DNA from: Nitrobacter sp. 62-13 | GTDB lineage: Bacteria; Pseudomonadota; Alphaproteobacteria; Rhizobiales; Xanthobacteraceae | Reading direction: 5' to 3' | NCBI RefSeq assembly: GCF_001896955.1 | Contig: NZ_MKRN01000189.1 | Coordinates: 400-44,353, forward strand | DNA length: 43,954 nt | Shown: positions 1-7,648 of the stretch, piece after piece | Numbering within the stretch: the first letter of the stretch is position 1 | Layout: the number at the start of each line of letters is the position of its first letter | Made by a program: the position numbers and the translations under genes | The notes under the pieces: generated by a model | What the model was told of the DNA's origin: nothing | The model's database searches: none | What the model saw: the letters and a program-made list of their open reading frames with translations, nothing else

Positions 1-642
1 GCCGCCAGCGTCACCAAGGGAGTGCCGACCAATGGCCGCATCGCCAACGGCGCCATCGTCGAACGCGAGATCGAGTTCGCGCTGAACAGAATGCCGAACG
101 TCCGGCTGGCGCTACGCAATGCCGACTTCACCACCGCCAAGCGCATCGCCGCAGCGGTGAACGATTTCCTGGGCACGAAGACCGCCGAGCCGATCGATCC
201 CTCCACCGTGCAACTTTCCATCCCGTCGGAGTTCAAGGGCAACGTCGTTGCGCTTTTGACGGAGATCGAACAGTTGCAGGTCGAACCCGACATCGCGGCA
301 AAAATCATCATCGACGAGCGCTCCGGCATCATCGTGATGGGGCGCGATGTTCGCGTCGCCACCGTCGCGGTGGCGCAAGGCAACCTCACGGTGTCAATCT
401 CCGAAAGTCCGCAAGTCAGCCAGCCCAATCCGCTGTCGCGCGGACGCACGGTGGTGACGCCGCGTAGCGCCGTCGGCGTCAGCGAGGACGGCAAGAAACT
501 CGCGCTGGTCAAGAACGGGGTTTCCCTCCAGGAACTGGTCGATGGCCTCAATGGCCTCGGCATCGGGCCGCGCGACCTGATCGGCATTCTGCAGGCGATC
601 AAGGCGGCCGGCGCGATCGAAGCCGATATCGAGGTGATGTGA
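1..642 (+). CDS. flgI: Flagellar P-ring protein FlgI, C-terminal part (5' end outside window)
   Basis: The reading frame is open from base 1, so only the last 213 residues are present. The first in-frame start-like codon (GTG at 22) is internal and is not the true start. FlgI forms the P ring that carries the flagellar rod through the peptidoglycan layer, and it is exported to the periplasm. Family signatures seen are PTNGRI and GAIVEREI near the start of the fragment, the block IIIDERSGIIVMG, and a C-terminal helix ending GILQAIKAAGAIEADIEVM. The stop TGA (640-642) shares its A with the ATG of the next gene, so the two are translationally coupled. Identification is firm; the signal peptide lies outside the window. 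Confidence 0.95.
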   Translation, partial: AASVTKGVPTNGRIANGAIVEREIEFALNRMPNVRLALRNADFTTAKRIAAAVNDFLGTKTAEPIDPSTVQLSIPSEFKGNVVALLTEIEQLQVEPDIAAKIIIDERSGIIVMGRDVRVATVAVAQGNLTVSISESPQVSQPNPLSRGRTVVTPRSAVGVSEDGKKLALVKNGVSLQELVDGLNGLGIGPRDLIGILQAIKAAGAIEADIEVM

Positions 643-1037
643 TGCAACTTCAAATCGACAGCAGCCTGATCGCGAGCGCCTATCGCAGCATCCCGCGCAA
701 GGCGATGATGCCCATGCTGAACGGCCGCCCCGACCCGCAACTCCAGCAGGCGCTGGAGAAGGTTTCTCCGCAAGCCATTCAAAAGGCCACGACGACGTCG
801 CAGGATTTCGAAGCGATGTTCCTCAATTCGATGTTCTCGCAGATGACCTCCGGTCTGAAGGGCGAAGGTCCGTTCGGCGACACGCCAGGCACCGGGGTGT
901 GGCGCTCGATGCTGACCGAGCAGTACTCCAAATCATTCGCCAAGGCCGGCGGCGTCGGCGTATCCGACGCGGTGTTCCGCGCACTCATCATGCAACAGGC
1001 CAGCGAAGCCAAGCCGGCGCCGAAGGAGGCCGCATGA
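642..1037 (+). CDS. flgJ: Rod-binding protein, FlgJ N-terminal type
   Basis: This is a 131-residue protein. The ATG at 642 overlaps the flgI stop (TGATG), which supports it over the GTG at 639. The motif SQDFEAMFLNSMFSQM (about residues 47-62) and the following GxGPFGDTPGTGVWRSMLTEQYS match the rod-binding domain found at the N terminus of enterobacterial FlgJ. The muramidase half of FlgJ is absent, as is usual in Alphaproteobacteria, where a separate lytic transglycosylase does that job. The protein is expected to act in the periplasm during rod assembly. It overlaps the next gene by four bases (ATGA at 1034-1037), so flgI, this gene and the FlgN-like gene form one operon. Confidence 0.85.
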   Translation: MQLQIDSSLIASAYRSIPRKAMMPMLNGRPDPQLQQALEKVSPQAIQKATTTSQDFEAMFLNSMFSQMTSGLKGEGPFGDTPGTGVWRSMLTEQYSKSFAKAGGVGVSDAVFRALIMQQASEAKPAPKEAA

Positions 1038-1525
1038 AGCCGAGATCCCAGGAGTCGCAAGCGTCCCCGGTTCCGCCGCCCGTCGCGACGCCGGCCGACG
1101 CCCGCAGACTCGCCGACGGCATGCTCGACACCATGAATGCGCTGCTCGCCGTTATCGAGCGCGAAACCGAACTGGTGCGCGCCGGCAAGATTCGCGAGGG
1201 CATGGCGCTCGAGAAACAGAAGAGTGAGTTGTCTCGCCGTTACGCCGGCGCGATCAGCCAATTCAAGGGCAGCCAGGCCTACATGATGCAGTCGACGCCG
1301 GAGTTGCTCGCCGCCCTGCAACGCCACCACGACATGTTCCGCGCCATACTGCAGGTGAACCTGACGGTGCTTGCGACTGCGCACGCAGTCTCCGAAGGCA
1401 TTGTACGCGGCGTCAGCGCCGAGGCGCAGCGCCGCTCCATGCCGCAAACCTACACGGCGAGCGGAGCGCGCAGCGCGCCGCCGCGCCAGCACACAAGCCC
1501 GATCGCCGTCAGCCGCTCGCTGTAG
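1034..1525 (+). CDS. FlgN-like flagellar export chaperone
   Basis: This is a 163-residue protein. The ATG at 1034 overlaps the preceding stop and follows a strong AAGGAGG at about 1022-1028. Residues about 20-130 are predicted to be almost all helical: a region around DGMLDTMNALLAVIERETELVRAGK, then one around ALEKQKSELSRRYAGAISQFK, then a third helix. This is the pattern of FlgN, the cytosolic chaperone for hook-associated proteins FlgK and FlgL. The C terminus (from about 135) is basic, Ala/Ser/Pro rich and probably disordered. The place directly after flgI and the rod-binding gene fits the alphaproteobacterial order. The call rests on helical pattern and context more than on exact motifs. 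The TAG stop at 1523-1525 is the first base triplet of a repeat fragment (see findings). Confidence 0.65.
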   Translation: MKPRSQESQASPVPPPVATPADARRLADGMLDTMNALLAVIERETELVRAGKIREGMALEKQKSELSRRYAGAISQFKGSQAYMMQSTPELLAALQRHHDMFRAILQVNLTVLATAHAVSEGIVRGVSAEAQRRSMPQTYTASGARSAPPRQHTSPIAVSRSL

Positions 1526-1926
1526 AGTCTTTCTGCTTTGATGGACTCAATGATCCGCCATGCGCGGACTTGATCCGCACATGGCCCTCGCCCCATCCCG
1601 CCCTCCTCGGACGCGAGGGAGAGATAAAGGACAAGCGAGCGTAAGCGACGCAGTTCTTCGTCCTGCGGCTATGTCCGGGCAATGACGACGACAGAGACGT
1701 TTCCATCATAAACGATGCAATGCCAGACGGACGCTGATGCGGCTTCGCAGTCGAGCGCCTTCGGTGCGCTGCTCTCGCTCTCCAAATCCAATTTGATTCA
1801 AATTGCTGCGTTCACATCAGCAGACCATTGAACACGTTCTCTAACCCAACGTTGAGAGACGGACGCTAGACTTGCGATCAAAAGGGGGTTGGGATTTGAC
1901 TCGAAGGTAGCCCGGAGGAGGCGACC
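1526..1926. other. Intergenic region with degraded repeats, no gene
   Basis: No convincing gene was found in these 401 bases. Directly after the flgN-like stop there is an 11-base match (TAGAGTCTTTC, from 1523) to the left end of the repeat at 42725. Around 1565-1585 there is a small palindrome built on GCGGACTTGATCCGC. The stretch 1600-1690, which includes TGTCCGGGCAATGACGA, looks like a decayed intergenic repeat of a kind common in Bradyrhizobium relatives. The last 20 bases hold the ribosome binding site of the next gene. Confidence 0.5.
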
Positions 1927-2292
1927 ATGGGTACGGATTTTAGCATCAAGCCGGTCGGTGCACCGGTCGCAGCGCCAGCCGTTCAGCCGGCGCCCAGCGC
2001 CACTGTCGACGCGGTAGCGACTCAACTTCCGCCGAGCCAGAGCGTCACGGCGGCCGACGTGAGCGCGCGCGTCCGCAACGAACCACACGCCACGACCGAT
2101 ACCCTGTCCCATCAGGTGATCGTCGATCGGGACGCTGCATCGATGGTCTACCAGGTCGTCGACAACCGGACCAGTCTGGTCGTGAAGCAATTCCCCGACG
2201 AGGCGATGCTGCGGCGGCGCGCCTATTTCCGTACGCTCGATATGGTGAAAGCCGAACGCGAGCAGTCGATGGCCACCGACCGTCGGGCGTAA
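1927..2292 (+). CDS. FlaG-like flagellar protein
   Basis: This is a 121-residue protein with a strong GGAGGAGG site (1914-1921) just before the ATG. The first 60 residues are Pro/Ala/Val rich and low in order. The C-terminal half holds the line VDRDAASMVYQVVDNRTSLV followed by VKQFPDEAMLRRRAYFRTLD. This resembles the FlaG core, where a hydrophobic strand pair ends in a V(R/K)Q(I/F)P signature. In other bacteria FlaG affects filament length and export. The gene stands alone between the flgI operon and the convergent minus-strand unknown gene, whose stop is 10 bases away. FlaG similarity is visible but short, so the family call is moderate. A generic small flagellar-associated protein is the alternative. 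Confidence 0.6.
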   Translation: MGTDFSIKPVGAPVAAPAVQPAPSATVDAVATQLPPSQSVTAADVSARVRNEPHATTDTLSHQVIVDRDAASMVYQVVDNRTSLVVKQFPDEAMLRRRAYFRTLDMVKAEREQSMATDRRA

Positions 2293-2302
2293 CCTCCGCC
2301 GA

Positions 2303-2668
2303 TCAATTTTGATGGACGTACGCGGTCTCGAGCGTGCTCGCACCCGTCGCCGGATTGGTCATGACGGTGTTGACCTGCGCGGTTCCGGCTTTTGTCAGCG
2401 TGAATTTTGAATCGCCGACCCGGAACGCGTTGTTCTTGATCAGAACGTCCTGATACTTGATCGTGCTGCCGTACTGATACTTGGCCTTGGCGCGGAAACC
2501 GTTGACGTTCGAGATCGTCACCGAAAACGGCTTCTGGTTGGCGTACTTGCCGCTCCAGGTGCCTTCAAACGCCTTGGGATCGACGTCGACGTACTTTCCG
2601 GTGTTCAGATTGACGTTCTGTCCGACCGTCGTGTAGTTCGATGCCAGGATGCTGAAGACGTCGGCCAT
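2303..2668 (-). CDS. Unknown small beta-rich protein downstream of flaF
   Basis: This is a 121-residue protein that I do not recognise. It lies 28 bases after flaF on the same strand, with GGAG eight bases before the ATG at 2668, so it probably belongs to the flagellin 1 transcript group. It has no signal peptide, no membrane segment and no cysteine. The sequence alternates hydrophobic and polar residues with many Asn, Thr, Gly and Lys (for example FEGTWSGKYANQKPFSVTI and FRVGDSKFTLTKAG), which suggests a small beta-sandwich or barrel. That composition is common among proteins secreted without a Sec leader. No catalytic motif is seen. Its position suggests a flagellum- or surface-related job, but that is inference only. 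Confidence 0.75.
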   Translation of the reverse strand: MADVFSILASNYTTVGQNVNLNTGKYVDVDPKAFEGTWSGKYANQKPFSVTISNVNGFRAKAKYQYGSTIKYQDVLIKNNAFRVGDSKFTLTKAGTAQVNTVMTNPATGASTLETAYVHQN

Positions 2669-2696
2669 GTCACGGCTCCGTCATTGACGCTCGGCG

Positions 2697-3062
2697 TTAT
2701 GCCCGCCCGGACAGACCTGCCGCGATATTACAGTTGATGTCGATCAGCGGCTTCAGTTTCGCGGGATCGGGATTGACCTGCATGTCGACCGTCTGCTTCA
2801 TCACGAAGACGCCGATATTGGCGATGTTCTGGCGAACCTCCAGCGGTTGCTGGTTATTGTCGCTATCCGCCGCGCTCATGAAGATCGACCACAGACGGCG
2901 GTTGAACAGCAGAGCGCTATGCATGTTCTTGTCCGGGCCGTTCCAGTTGTCGTGGATTTCCTGAAGCTGCCGCGCCGCCTTTAGCAATGCCTGAGCTTCG
3001 ATTTCACGGGGAGAAGACGAGGTATGAGCCGTGCGGGCGTAGGCTTGAGCAGCATTCGACAT
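2697..3062 (-). CDS. flaF: Flagellar biosynthesis regulator FlaF
   Basis: This is a 121-residue, mostly helical protein. The start ATG at 3062 follows a GAGG site at normal spacing. The pattern matches FlaF: an N-terminal AAQAYARTA, then REIEAQALLKAARQLQ, LFNRRLWSIF, and NIANIGVFVMKQT. In Alphaproteobacteria FlaF acts after transcription, with FlbT, to set flagellin synthesis and secretion; it binds flagellin as a chaperone-like factor. The gene lies downstream of flagellin 1 on the same strand, with a 203-base gap that may carry its own promoter. Its partner gene flbT is on the plus strand at 7189, so the antagonistic pair brackets the two flagellin genes. Confidence 0.9.
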   Translation of the reverse strand: MSNAAQAYARTAHTSSSPREIEAQALLKAARQLQEIHDNWNGPDKNMHSALLFNRRLWSIFMSAADSDNNQQPLEVRQNIANIGVFVMKQTVDMQVNPDPAKLKPLIDINCNIAAGLSGRA

Positions 3063-3265
3063 TCAAAACCTCGGGGAAAACAGCGAGCGCGCGGGCTTCG
3101 GCGCCGCTCATATCTCTAGCAGCACTGCCTTTAAAATAGGTTACCCCGCGTTTTCATATGCGTCTAAAAAATGGCGGGCGAACGTTGCGGATCGTGTCGC
3201 CGCGCAACAGACGCCACGCTGTCTCTGGCCTCTTGCGGCTATCGCTAACGCCGCGCGCGCCGCCT

Positions 3266-4876
3266 TCAGCGGAGCAATTGCAGGACGCTCTGCTGCGACT
3301 GGTTCGCCAGCGCCAGCGCGGACACCGCGATCGACTGGCGAGTAGCCAGCGCCTGGCTGTTCGCAGCCTCCTCGTTGGTATCGGCAAGCGTCAAGTTCGA
3401 CGAGCCGGTCTGCAGCACGTTGATCAGGTTCTTCGAGAAGTCCTGACGGATCTGCACGATTGACAGATTCGAGCCGAGCGTCGAGGCCTGCGCGCGCAGC
3501 GTGCTTGACGCCGTGTCGAGGCTTGCGATCACGTTGTTGGCCGAACCGTTGTCCAGGAAGTCGGTGCCCACCGCCAGGGTCGACAACCCGAGGCCGGCTG
3601 CATTCATGTTGGTGCCGTTGATGGTGAGGACGGATTTTCCTGTCTCGTTGAAGATCAGCTTCAGCGTGTCGCCATTGAGCAGGTTGATGCCGTTAAAGGA
3701 CGAGTCCTGCGCGGTCGTGTTAATCTGCTGAATGATGTTGTTGTACTGATTGACGAGACCGGCGCGCGACGCCTGGACTCCGGCATCCTGAACCGGTGCC
3801 GCCGCGACAAGACCGTTGAAGGCATAGCCTGCGCCGGCCGCGGTCCCGCCGATCGCCCCGATGGTCGAGGCGGCGGCTTCGTTCGTGGTCGAGATCGTGA
3901 TCACACCCGCCGAGTTGATCGTGGCCTGAAGATTATTGGTGGCGAGCTGCGCGTTCAGGTCATTAAGGGTCCTGACGGTTCCGTTGGTGCCGTCGCCGAA
4001 CGTGATGTTGGTGGCGACGCCGCCGCCGGTCGATCCGATCGTCAGCGTCTTGCCGTCGAGGTTCCCCGCGCCGCCGCCGCGCGCCGTCGTCCCGGCGGTC
4101 AAGCCGAGCTTCGCGAGCACACCGGCCGGCGTGGAGTCCGTCAGCGTCAGATCTTGAGCGATGCCGGTATTGAGCGCGATCTGGCCGCTTCCGTCGACGG
4201 CCGACGCTGCGGCCGTATTGCCGTGCAGAGTGTCGATCACGCCTACCAGCGCGCTCAGGGTCTGATCGATGCCGATGGTGACGTTGCCGCTTGGATCGGT
4301 TGTTGCCGCGCCGGACGCGGCGAATGTGATGGTCTTGCCGTTGACGGAAAAGCTGTCGCCAGCCACCGGGCCGGTCGGCGTCGCGGCCGCACCATCAGTC
4401 AGCGCGCTGATGAGGGTCGCGCCGGTTGCGAGGGCATTGGCGGTTCCGGTCTTCAGGGCGGTGCCGGGCGTGGCTGCGGCACTCGTAAATGCCGTCGTGC
4501 CCCTCAGGTCCAGCGCGGTGGCACCCGTGACCGGCAGAGTATCGACCGACGATTTCTGCGAATAGCCGACCTGGGACTGCAGAACCTGATTGGCGACCGA
4601 CTTGGCGGTGTCGACCAGTTTCTGCAGCGAGGTCAGGCCGGTGTTGGCCGCCTGCAGCACCTGCACGCCGTTGCCGATGCCATCGAGCAGGCTGCTGATG
4701 TCATTGGCGCGGTTGTCGAGGGCGGCGGCGGTGAAATAATTGGTCGGATTGTCGAGCGCCGTGTTCACCTTCTTGCCGGTGGAGAGCCGGTTCTGGGTTC
4801 TTGCCAGCAGGTCGGCGGTTGACTGCAGCGAGAGCAGATTCTGGCGAACGGATGCCGAAAGAACGATGTCGGTCAT
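3266..4876 (-). CDS. Flagellin 1
   Basis: This is a 536-residue flagellin. The ATG at 4876 is chosen because GGAAGG lies just upstream and the product then begins MTDIVLSASVRQ, like the second copy. An upstream in-frame ATG at 4891 would add five residues. The N-terminal D0/D1 region (about 1-110, with TGKKVNTALDNPTNYF) and the C-terminal D1/D0 region (last about 100, ending ANQSQQSVLQLLR) are conserved and helical. The central 320 residues are Ala/Thr/Gly rich and form the surface-exposed D2/D3 part. No cysteine is seen. It is exported through the flagellar type III apparatus to build the filament. Three TTAA half-sites at 4956-4981 suggest CtrA control. No clear terminator was found after it, and flaF follows. 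Confidence 0.95.
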   Translation of the reverse strand: MTDIVLSASVRQNLLSLQSTADLLARTQNRLSTGKKVNTALDNPTNYFTAAALDNRANDISSLLDGIGNGVQVLQAANTGLTSLQKLVDTAKSVANQVLQSQVGYSQKSSVDTLPVTGATALDLRGTTAFTSAAATPGTALKTGTANALATGATLISALTDGAAATPTGPVAGDSFSVNGKTITFAASGAATTDPSGNVTIGIDQTLSALVGVIDTLHGNTAAASAVDGSGQIALNTGIAQDLTLTDSTPAGVLAKLGLTAGTTARGGGAGNLDGKTLTIGSTGGGVATNITFGDGTNGTVRTLNDLNAQLATNNLQATINSAGVITISTTNEAAASTIGAIGGTAAGAGYAFNGLVAAAPVQDAGVQASRAGLVNQYNNIIQQINTTAQDSSFNGINLLNGDTLKLIFNETGKSVLTINGTNMNAAGLGLSTLAVGTDFLDNGSANNVIASLDTASSTLRAQASTLGSNLSIVQIRQDFSKNLINVLQTGSSNLTLADTNEEAANSQALATRQSIAVSALALANQSQQSVLQLLR

Positions 4877-4955
4877 GTCTGGCCCTTCCATACCGTGGAC
4901 GGTCGCCGACTCCGGGGCGAGCGCCGGTCCTGGCCGGAAAGGTGAACGAGACGTT

Positions 4956-4981
4956 TTAATTTATGGTTAACAGGAGATTAA
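4956..4981 (-). promoter_or_regulatory. Overlapping CtrA-type boxes upstream of flagellin 1
   Basis: TTAA occurs at 4956-4959, 4967-4970 and 4978-4981, with exactly seven bases between each pair, so two full TTAA-N7-TTAA CtrA boxes overlap. The middle one reads TTAACCAT on the minus strand. The array lies about 80 bases before the flagellin 1 start. CtrA is the cell-cycle response regulator of Alphaproteobacteria, which also drives flagellar genes. Binding is inferred. Confidence 0.65.
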
Positions 4982-5206
4982 CCGATCGATCCTCGCAGCC
5001 TTCGCCTCCGCTTGGTGCATCTACGGCGCTACCTGAAGTCGAGCGGCGAAACGGAAGGCAGCCGAATGCTTTGGCGCAGTGTGCTCGGTACCGGATCAGG
5101 GAATTCGAAATCGCGTCTCGGGACGGTTCTGGCTCGCTCCATCAATGGCTTGCCTGCCATCGCTGACACTCCGGCTCAGGGCAAGGTTTTGGTATCAGGA
5201 AACGCA

Positions 5207-5232
5207 AAACGGCGGGGTTTCCCCCGCCGTTT
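5207..5232 (-). terminator. Rho-independent terminator of flagellin 2
   Basis: An 11-base perfect inverted repeat (5207-5217 and 5222-5232, arms AAACGGCGGGG and CCCCGCCGTTT) has a four-base loop. It begins 22 bases past the flagellin 2 stop. Read on the minus strand, the stem is followed by a T-rich stretch. It separates flagellin 2 from flagellin 1, so the two are transcribed separately. Confidence 0.85.
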
Positions 5233-5253
5233 CCGTCTGATGATGTGGCTGGA

Positions 5254-6837
5254 TCAGCGGAGCAGCTGCAGCACGCTCTGCTGCGACTGGTTCGCCAGCG
5301 CCAAGGCGGACACCGCGATCGACTGGCGGGTGGCCAGCGCCTGGCTGTTCGCCGCTTCCTCGTTGGTGTCGGCGAGCGTCAGGTTCGACGAACCGGTCTG
5401 CAGCACGTTGATCAGGTTCTTCGAGAAATCCTGACGGATCTGCACGATCGACAGGTTCGAACCGAAGGCCGAAGCCTGCGAGCGCAGCGTGCTGGACGCA
5501 TCGTTCAACGAGTTCAAGACTGTGTTGATGTTGCTGTTGTCCAGGAAGTCCGTGCCCTTGGTCAGCGATGACAGGCCGAGGCCGGCCGGATCGAAGGTCA
5601 CGCCCTGGATGGTCAGGGTGGACTTGCCGGTTTCGTTGAACACCAGCTTGAGCTGGTCGCCGTTGAGCAGGTTGACACCGTTGAAGGACGAATCCTGCGC
5701 CGTTGTCTTGATCTGATCGATCACCTGGTTGTACTGGGCAATCAGGCTTGCGCGGGTGTTCTGCGAATTGGCGTCCGCAACCGGGGCGGACCCCGCACCG
5801 GCCGTGAACAGCCCCGAACCCGTCGCCGTGCCGCTGAGCGCGCCGATGGTCGCCGAGGCATGGTCGTTGGTCGTGGTGATCGTGATCTTGCCGGTCGAAT
5901 CGACCGACGCGGTCAGGTTGCTGGTGGCGAGCGCTGTGTTCAGTTGGTCGAGCGTCGAAACCTGGCCAGAGCCTGTACCGAAGTTGATGGTGGCCGCCGG
6001 GATCGCACCGTCGGACGACGCGGCAATGCTCAGGGTCGTTCCGGACAGACCGCCGGTGGTGCCGGCGTCGGCGCCGTTCGTCGTGGTGACGGCAGACGAA
6101 CCGAAGCCGCCGTCAGCGCCGCTGGTGGTGCTGGACGCATCGACGGTGAAGTTCGATGCCGTGCCAGTTGCCGAGTTGGTCAGCACGATCTTGCCTGCAT
6201 CGGCGCCCGTGCCCACGGCTGCCGTTACCGTGGAACTGGTGGCGCCGAGGTCGTGGTTGATCTTGGCGACGGCTTCCGCGACCGTATATTTGTGGTTGGT
6301 GCTATCGGCAATGGCCGTCGTGCCATCGGTGGTGCCGTCGAACGTGACGGTTTGGCCGTCGATCGTGATGGTGTCGTTATTGGTTCCGTCGCCGACAAAT
6401 TCGTTGCCGGCATAAGCGCTCGCCGCCACGGTCGAGGCCGCGACTGCCGCGGTCGCCGTTCCGCCGAGCAGGTTCGACGAGGTTGCGCCGGTGATGGTGG
6501 CGGCGGCTTCGGACTTCGTGGAATAGCCCGTCGGCGTCTGCAGCGCCTGGTTGGCGATGGACTTGGCGGTATCGACCAGCTTCTGGATCGAGGTGATGCC
6601 GGTGTTGGCGGCCTGCAGCACCTGCACGCCGTTGCCGATCGAGTCGAGCAGGTTGTTGATGTCGCTGGCGCGGTTGTTGAGGCCCTGCGCCGTGAAGAAG
6701 TTGGTCGGATTGTCGAGCGCCGTGTTCACCTTGTTGCCGGTGGCAAGGCGGTTCTGCGTGGTCGAGAGCAGGTCGGCGGTGGACTGGAGGGAGAGCAGAT
6801 TCTGGCGGACCGATGCGGAGAGAACGATATCGGACAT
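5254..6837 (-). CDS. Flagellin 2
   Basis: This is a 527-residue flagellin that begins MSDIVLSASVRQ. The start at 6837 follows AAAGG about 11 bases upstream. The N-terminal 110 residues closely match flagellin 1, and the last about 65 residues, from SNLSIVQIRQ to the end, are identical to it. The centre (about 115-395) is divergent and Thr/Ala/Gly rich. It is the filament subunit, exported without a leader. It has its own terminator at 5207-5232. Its 351-base upstream region holds only an imperfect CtrA-type box, so control may differ from flagellin 1. Nothing suggests it is broken. Confidence 0.95.
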   Translation of the reverse strand: MSDIVLSASVRQNLLSLQSTADLLSTTQNRLATGNKVNTALDNPTNFFTAQGLNNRASDINNLLDSIGNGVQVLQAANTGITSIQKLVDTAKSIANQALQTPTGYSTKSEAAATITGATSSNLLGGTATAAVAASTVAASAYAGNEFVGDGTNNDTITIDGQTVTFDGTTDGTTAIADSTNHKYTVAEAVAKINHDLGATSSTVTAAVGTGADAGKIVLTNSATGTASNFTVDASSTTSGADGGFGSSAVTTTNGADAGTTGGLSGTTLSIAASSDGAIPAATINFGTGSGQVSTLDQLNTALATSNLTASVDSTGKITITTTNDHASATIGALSGTATGSGLFTAGAGSAPVADANSQNTRASLIAQYNQVIDQIKTTAQDSSFNGVNLLNGDQLKLVFNETGKSTLTIQGVTFDPAGLGLSSLTKGTDFLDNSNINTVLNSLNDASSTLRSQASAFGSNLSIVQIRQDFSKNLINVLQTGSSNLTLADTNEEAANSQALATRQSIAVSALALANQSQQSVLQLLR

Positions 6838-7188
6838 TTTTCATACCTTTCTGGTGTGAATACACTGACGCGCATACGCCGAAGTTATTCCTTCGGACGA
6901 GGCGCCACAGTGATGCGAAGACTCTAAGAAAGCATGAAGCCGATAGTGGACTTCCGAGCCTTTCCAGGCGCGGGCGCACGGCCGGATTGCGACGTCGTGG
7001 CCGTGGCTTAGACGAATCTGGCAGCGGAGGTCGCAGGCGCCATTTACCAATCGTTAACCACAATGGGAAAGGATCGCGGCAAGAACGTACCGCGGTGCTC
7101 GCGCCGGCTCGGCCGTCCGCCACATTTTGCGCGGCGAACGGCGCTACCGTCCGTCCGGCACGCTCCTTTTCACGGCAGGAAAACCGCC
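6838..7188. other. Divergent regulatory region between flagellin 2 and flbT
   Basis: No gene is seen here. A near CtrA box, TTTA-N7-TTAA, is at 7043-7057 (one mismatch), placed where it could serve flbT or flagellin 2. Longer forms of flbT starting at 7063 have no homology in their first 42 residues and were rejected. No clean sigma-54 or sigma-28 promoter was found on either strand. Confidence 0.45.
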
Positions 7189-7620
7189 ATGGCGCTGAAA
7201 GTCGAACTGAAGCCGCACGAACGCATCATCATCGGCGCCTGCGTCGTCACCAACACCGATCAACGTGCGCGGCTCCTGATCGAGGGCGACAAGATTCCGA
7301 TCCTTCGCGAGAAGGACATCCTGACGCCTGAAACGGCGGACACGCCCGCCAAGCTGGTCTATCTCGCGGTGCAATTGATGTATCTGTCGCCGGAGCCGCA
7401 GATCAACCACGGCACCTATTTCAGCCTGCTGCGCGACGTCATCACGACGATGCCAGGCGCGTGGCCGATCATCGAAGGCGTCAACAACGACATCCTTAAC
7501 GGCGACCTCTACAAGGCGCTCAAGGAAGTCAAGAAGCTGATCGCCTACGAAAAAAAGCTGATGGAGATGGACGAAGCCACCGCGCCCCGCGTCGACGTCC
7601 GGCAGAAGCGCTCAGCCTGA
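7189..7620 (+). CDS. flbT: Flagellin synthesis regulator FlbT
   Basis: This is a 143-residue protein. The ATG at 7189 follows GGCAGGAAA, and the product begins MALKVELKPHERIIIGA. That block and ARLLIEGDKIPILREKDIL are typical of FlbT. FlbT is a post-transcriptional regulator: it binds the 5' untranslated region of flagellin mRNA and limits its translation or stability until the hook is complete. FlaF opposes it. The N-terminal half is a beta domain and the C-terminal half (from about residue 85) is helical, with VNNDILNGDLYKALKEVKKL. It is convergent with the decarboxylase gene, with 28 bases between stops. The sequence looks intact and full length. Confidence 0.95.
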   Translation: MALKVELKPHERIIIGACVVTNTDQRARLLIEGDKIPILREKDILTPETADTPAKLVYLAVQLMYLSPEPQINHGTYFSLLRDVITTMPGAWPIIEGVNNDILNGDLYKALKEVKKLIAYEKKLMEMDEATAPRVDVRQKRSA

Positions 7621-7648
7621 TACCACGCGCAGCGCGGGGCGTATCGCC

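Noticed and set aside
4154-6927. Long plus-strand open frames across both flagellins (for example 5860-6927)
   Set aside because: These are shadows of flagellin codon bias; products are Gly/Arg/Val rich without ribosome sites or motifs.
7063-7188. N-terminal extension of FlbT
   Set aside because: The extra 42 residues are Arg/Pro rich and unlike FlbT, which normally begins at MALKVELKPHE-type sequence; the extension also covers the regulatory region.
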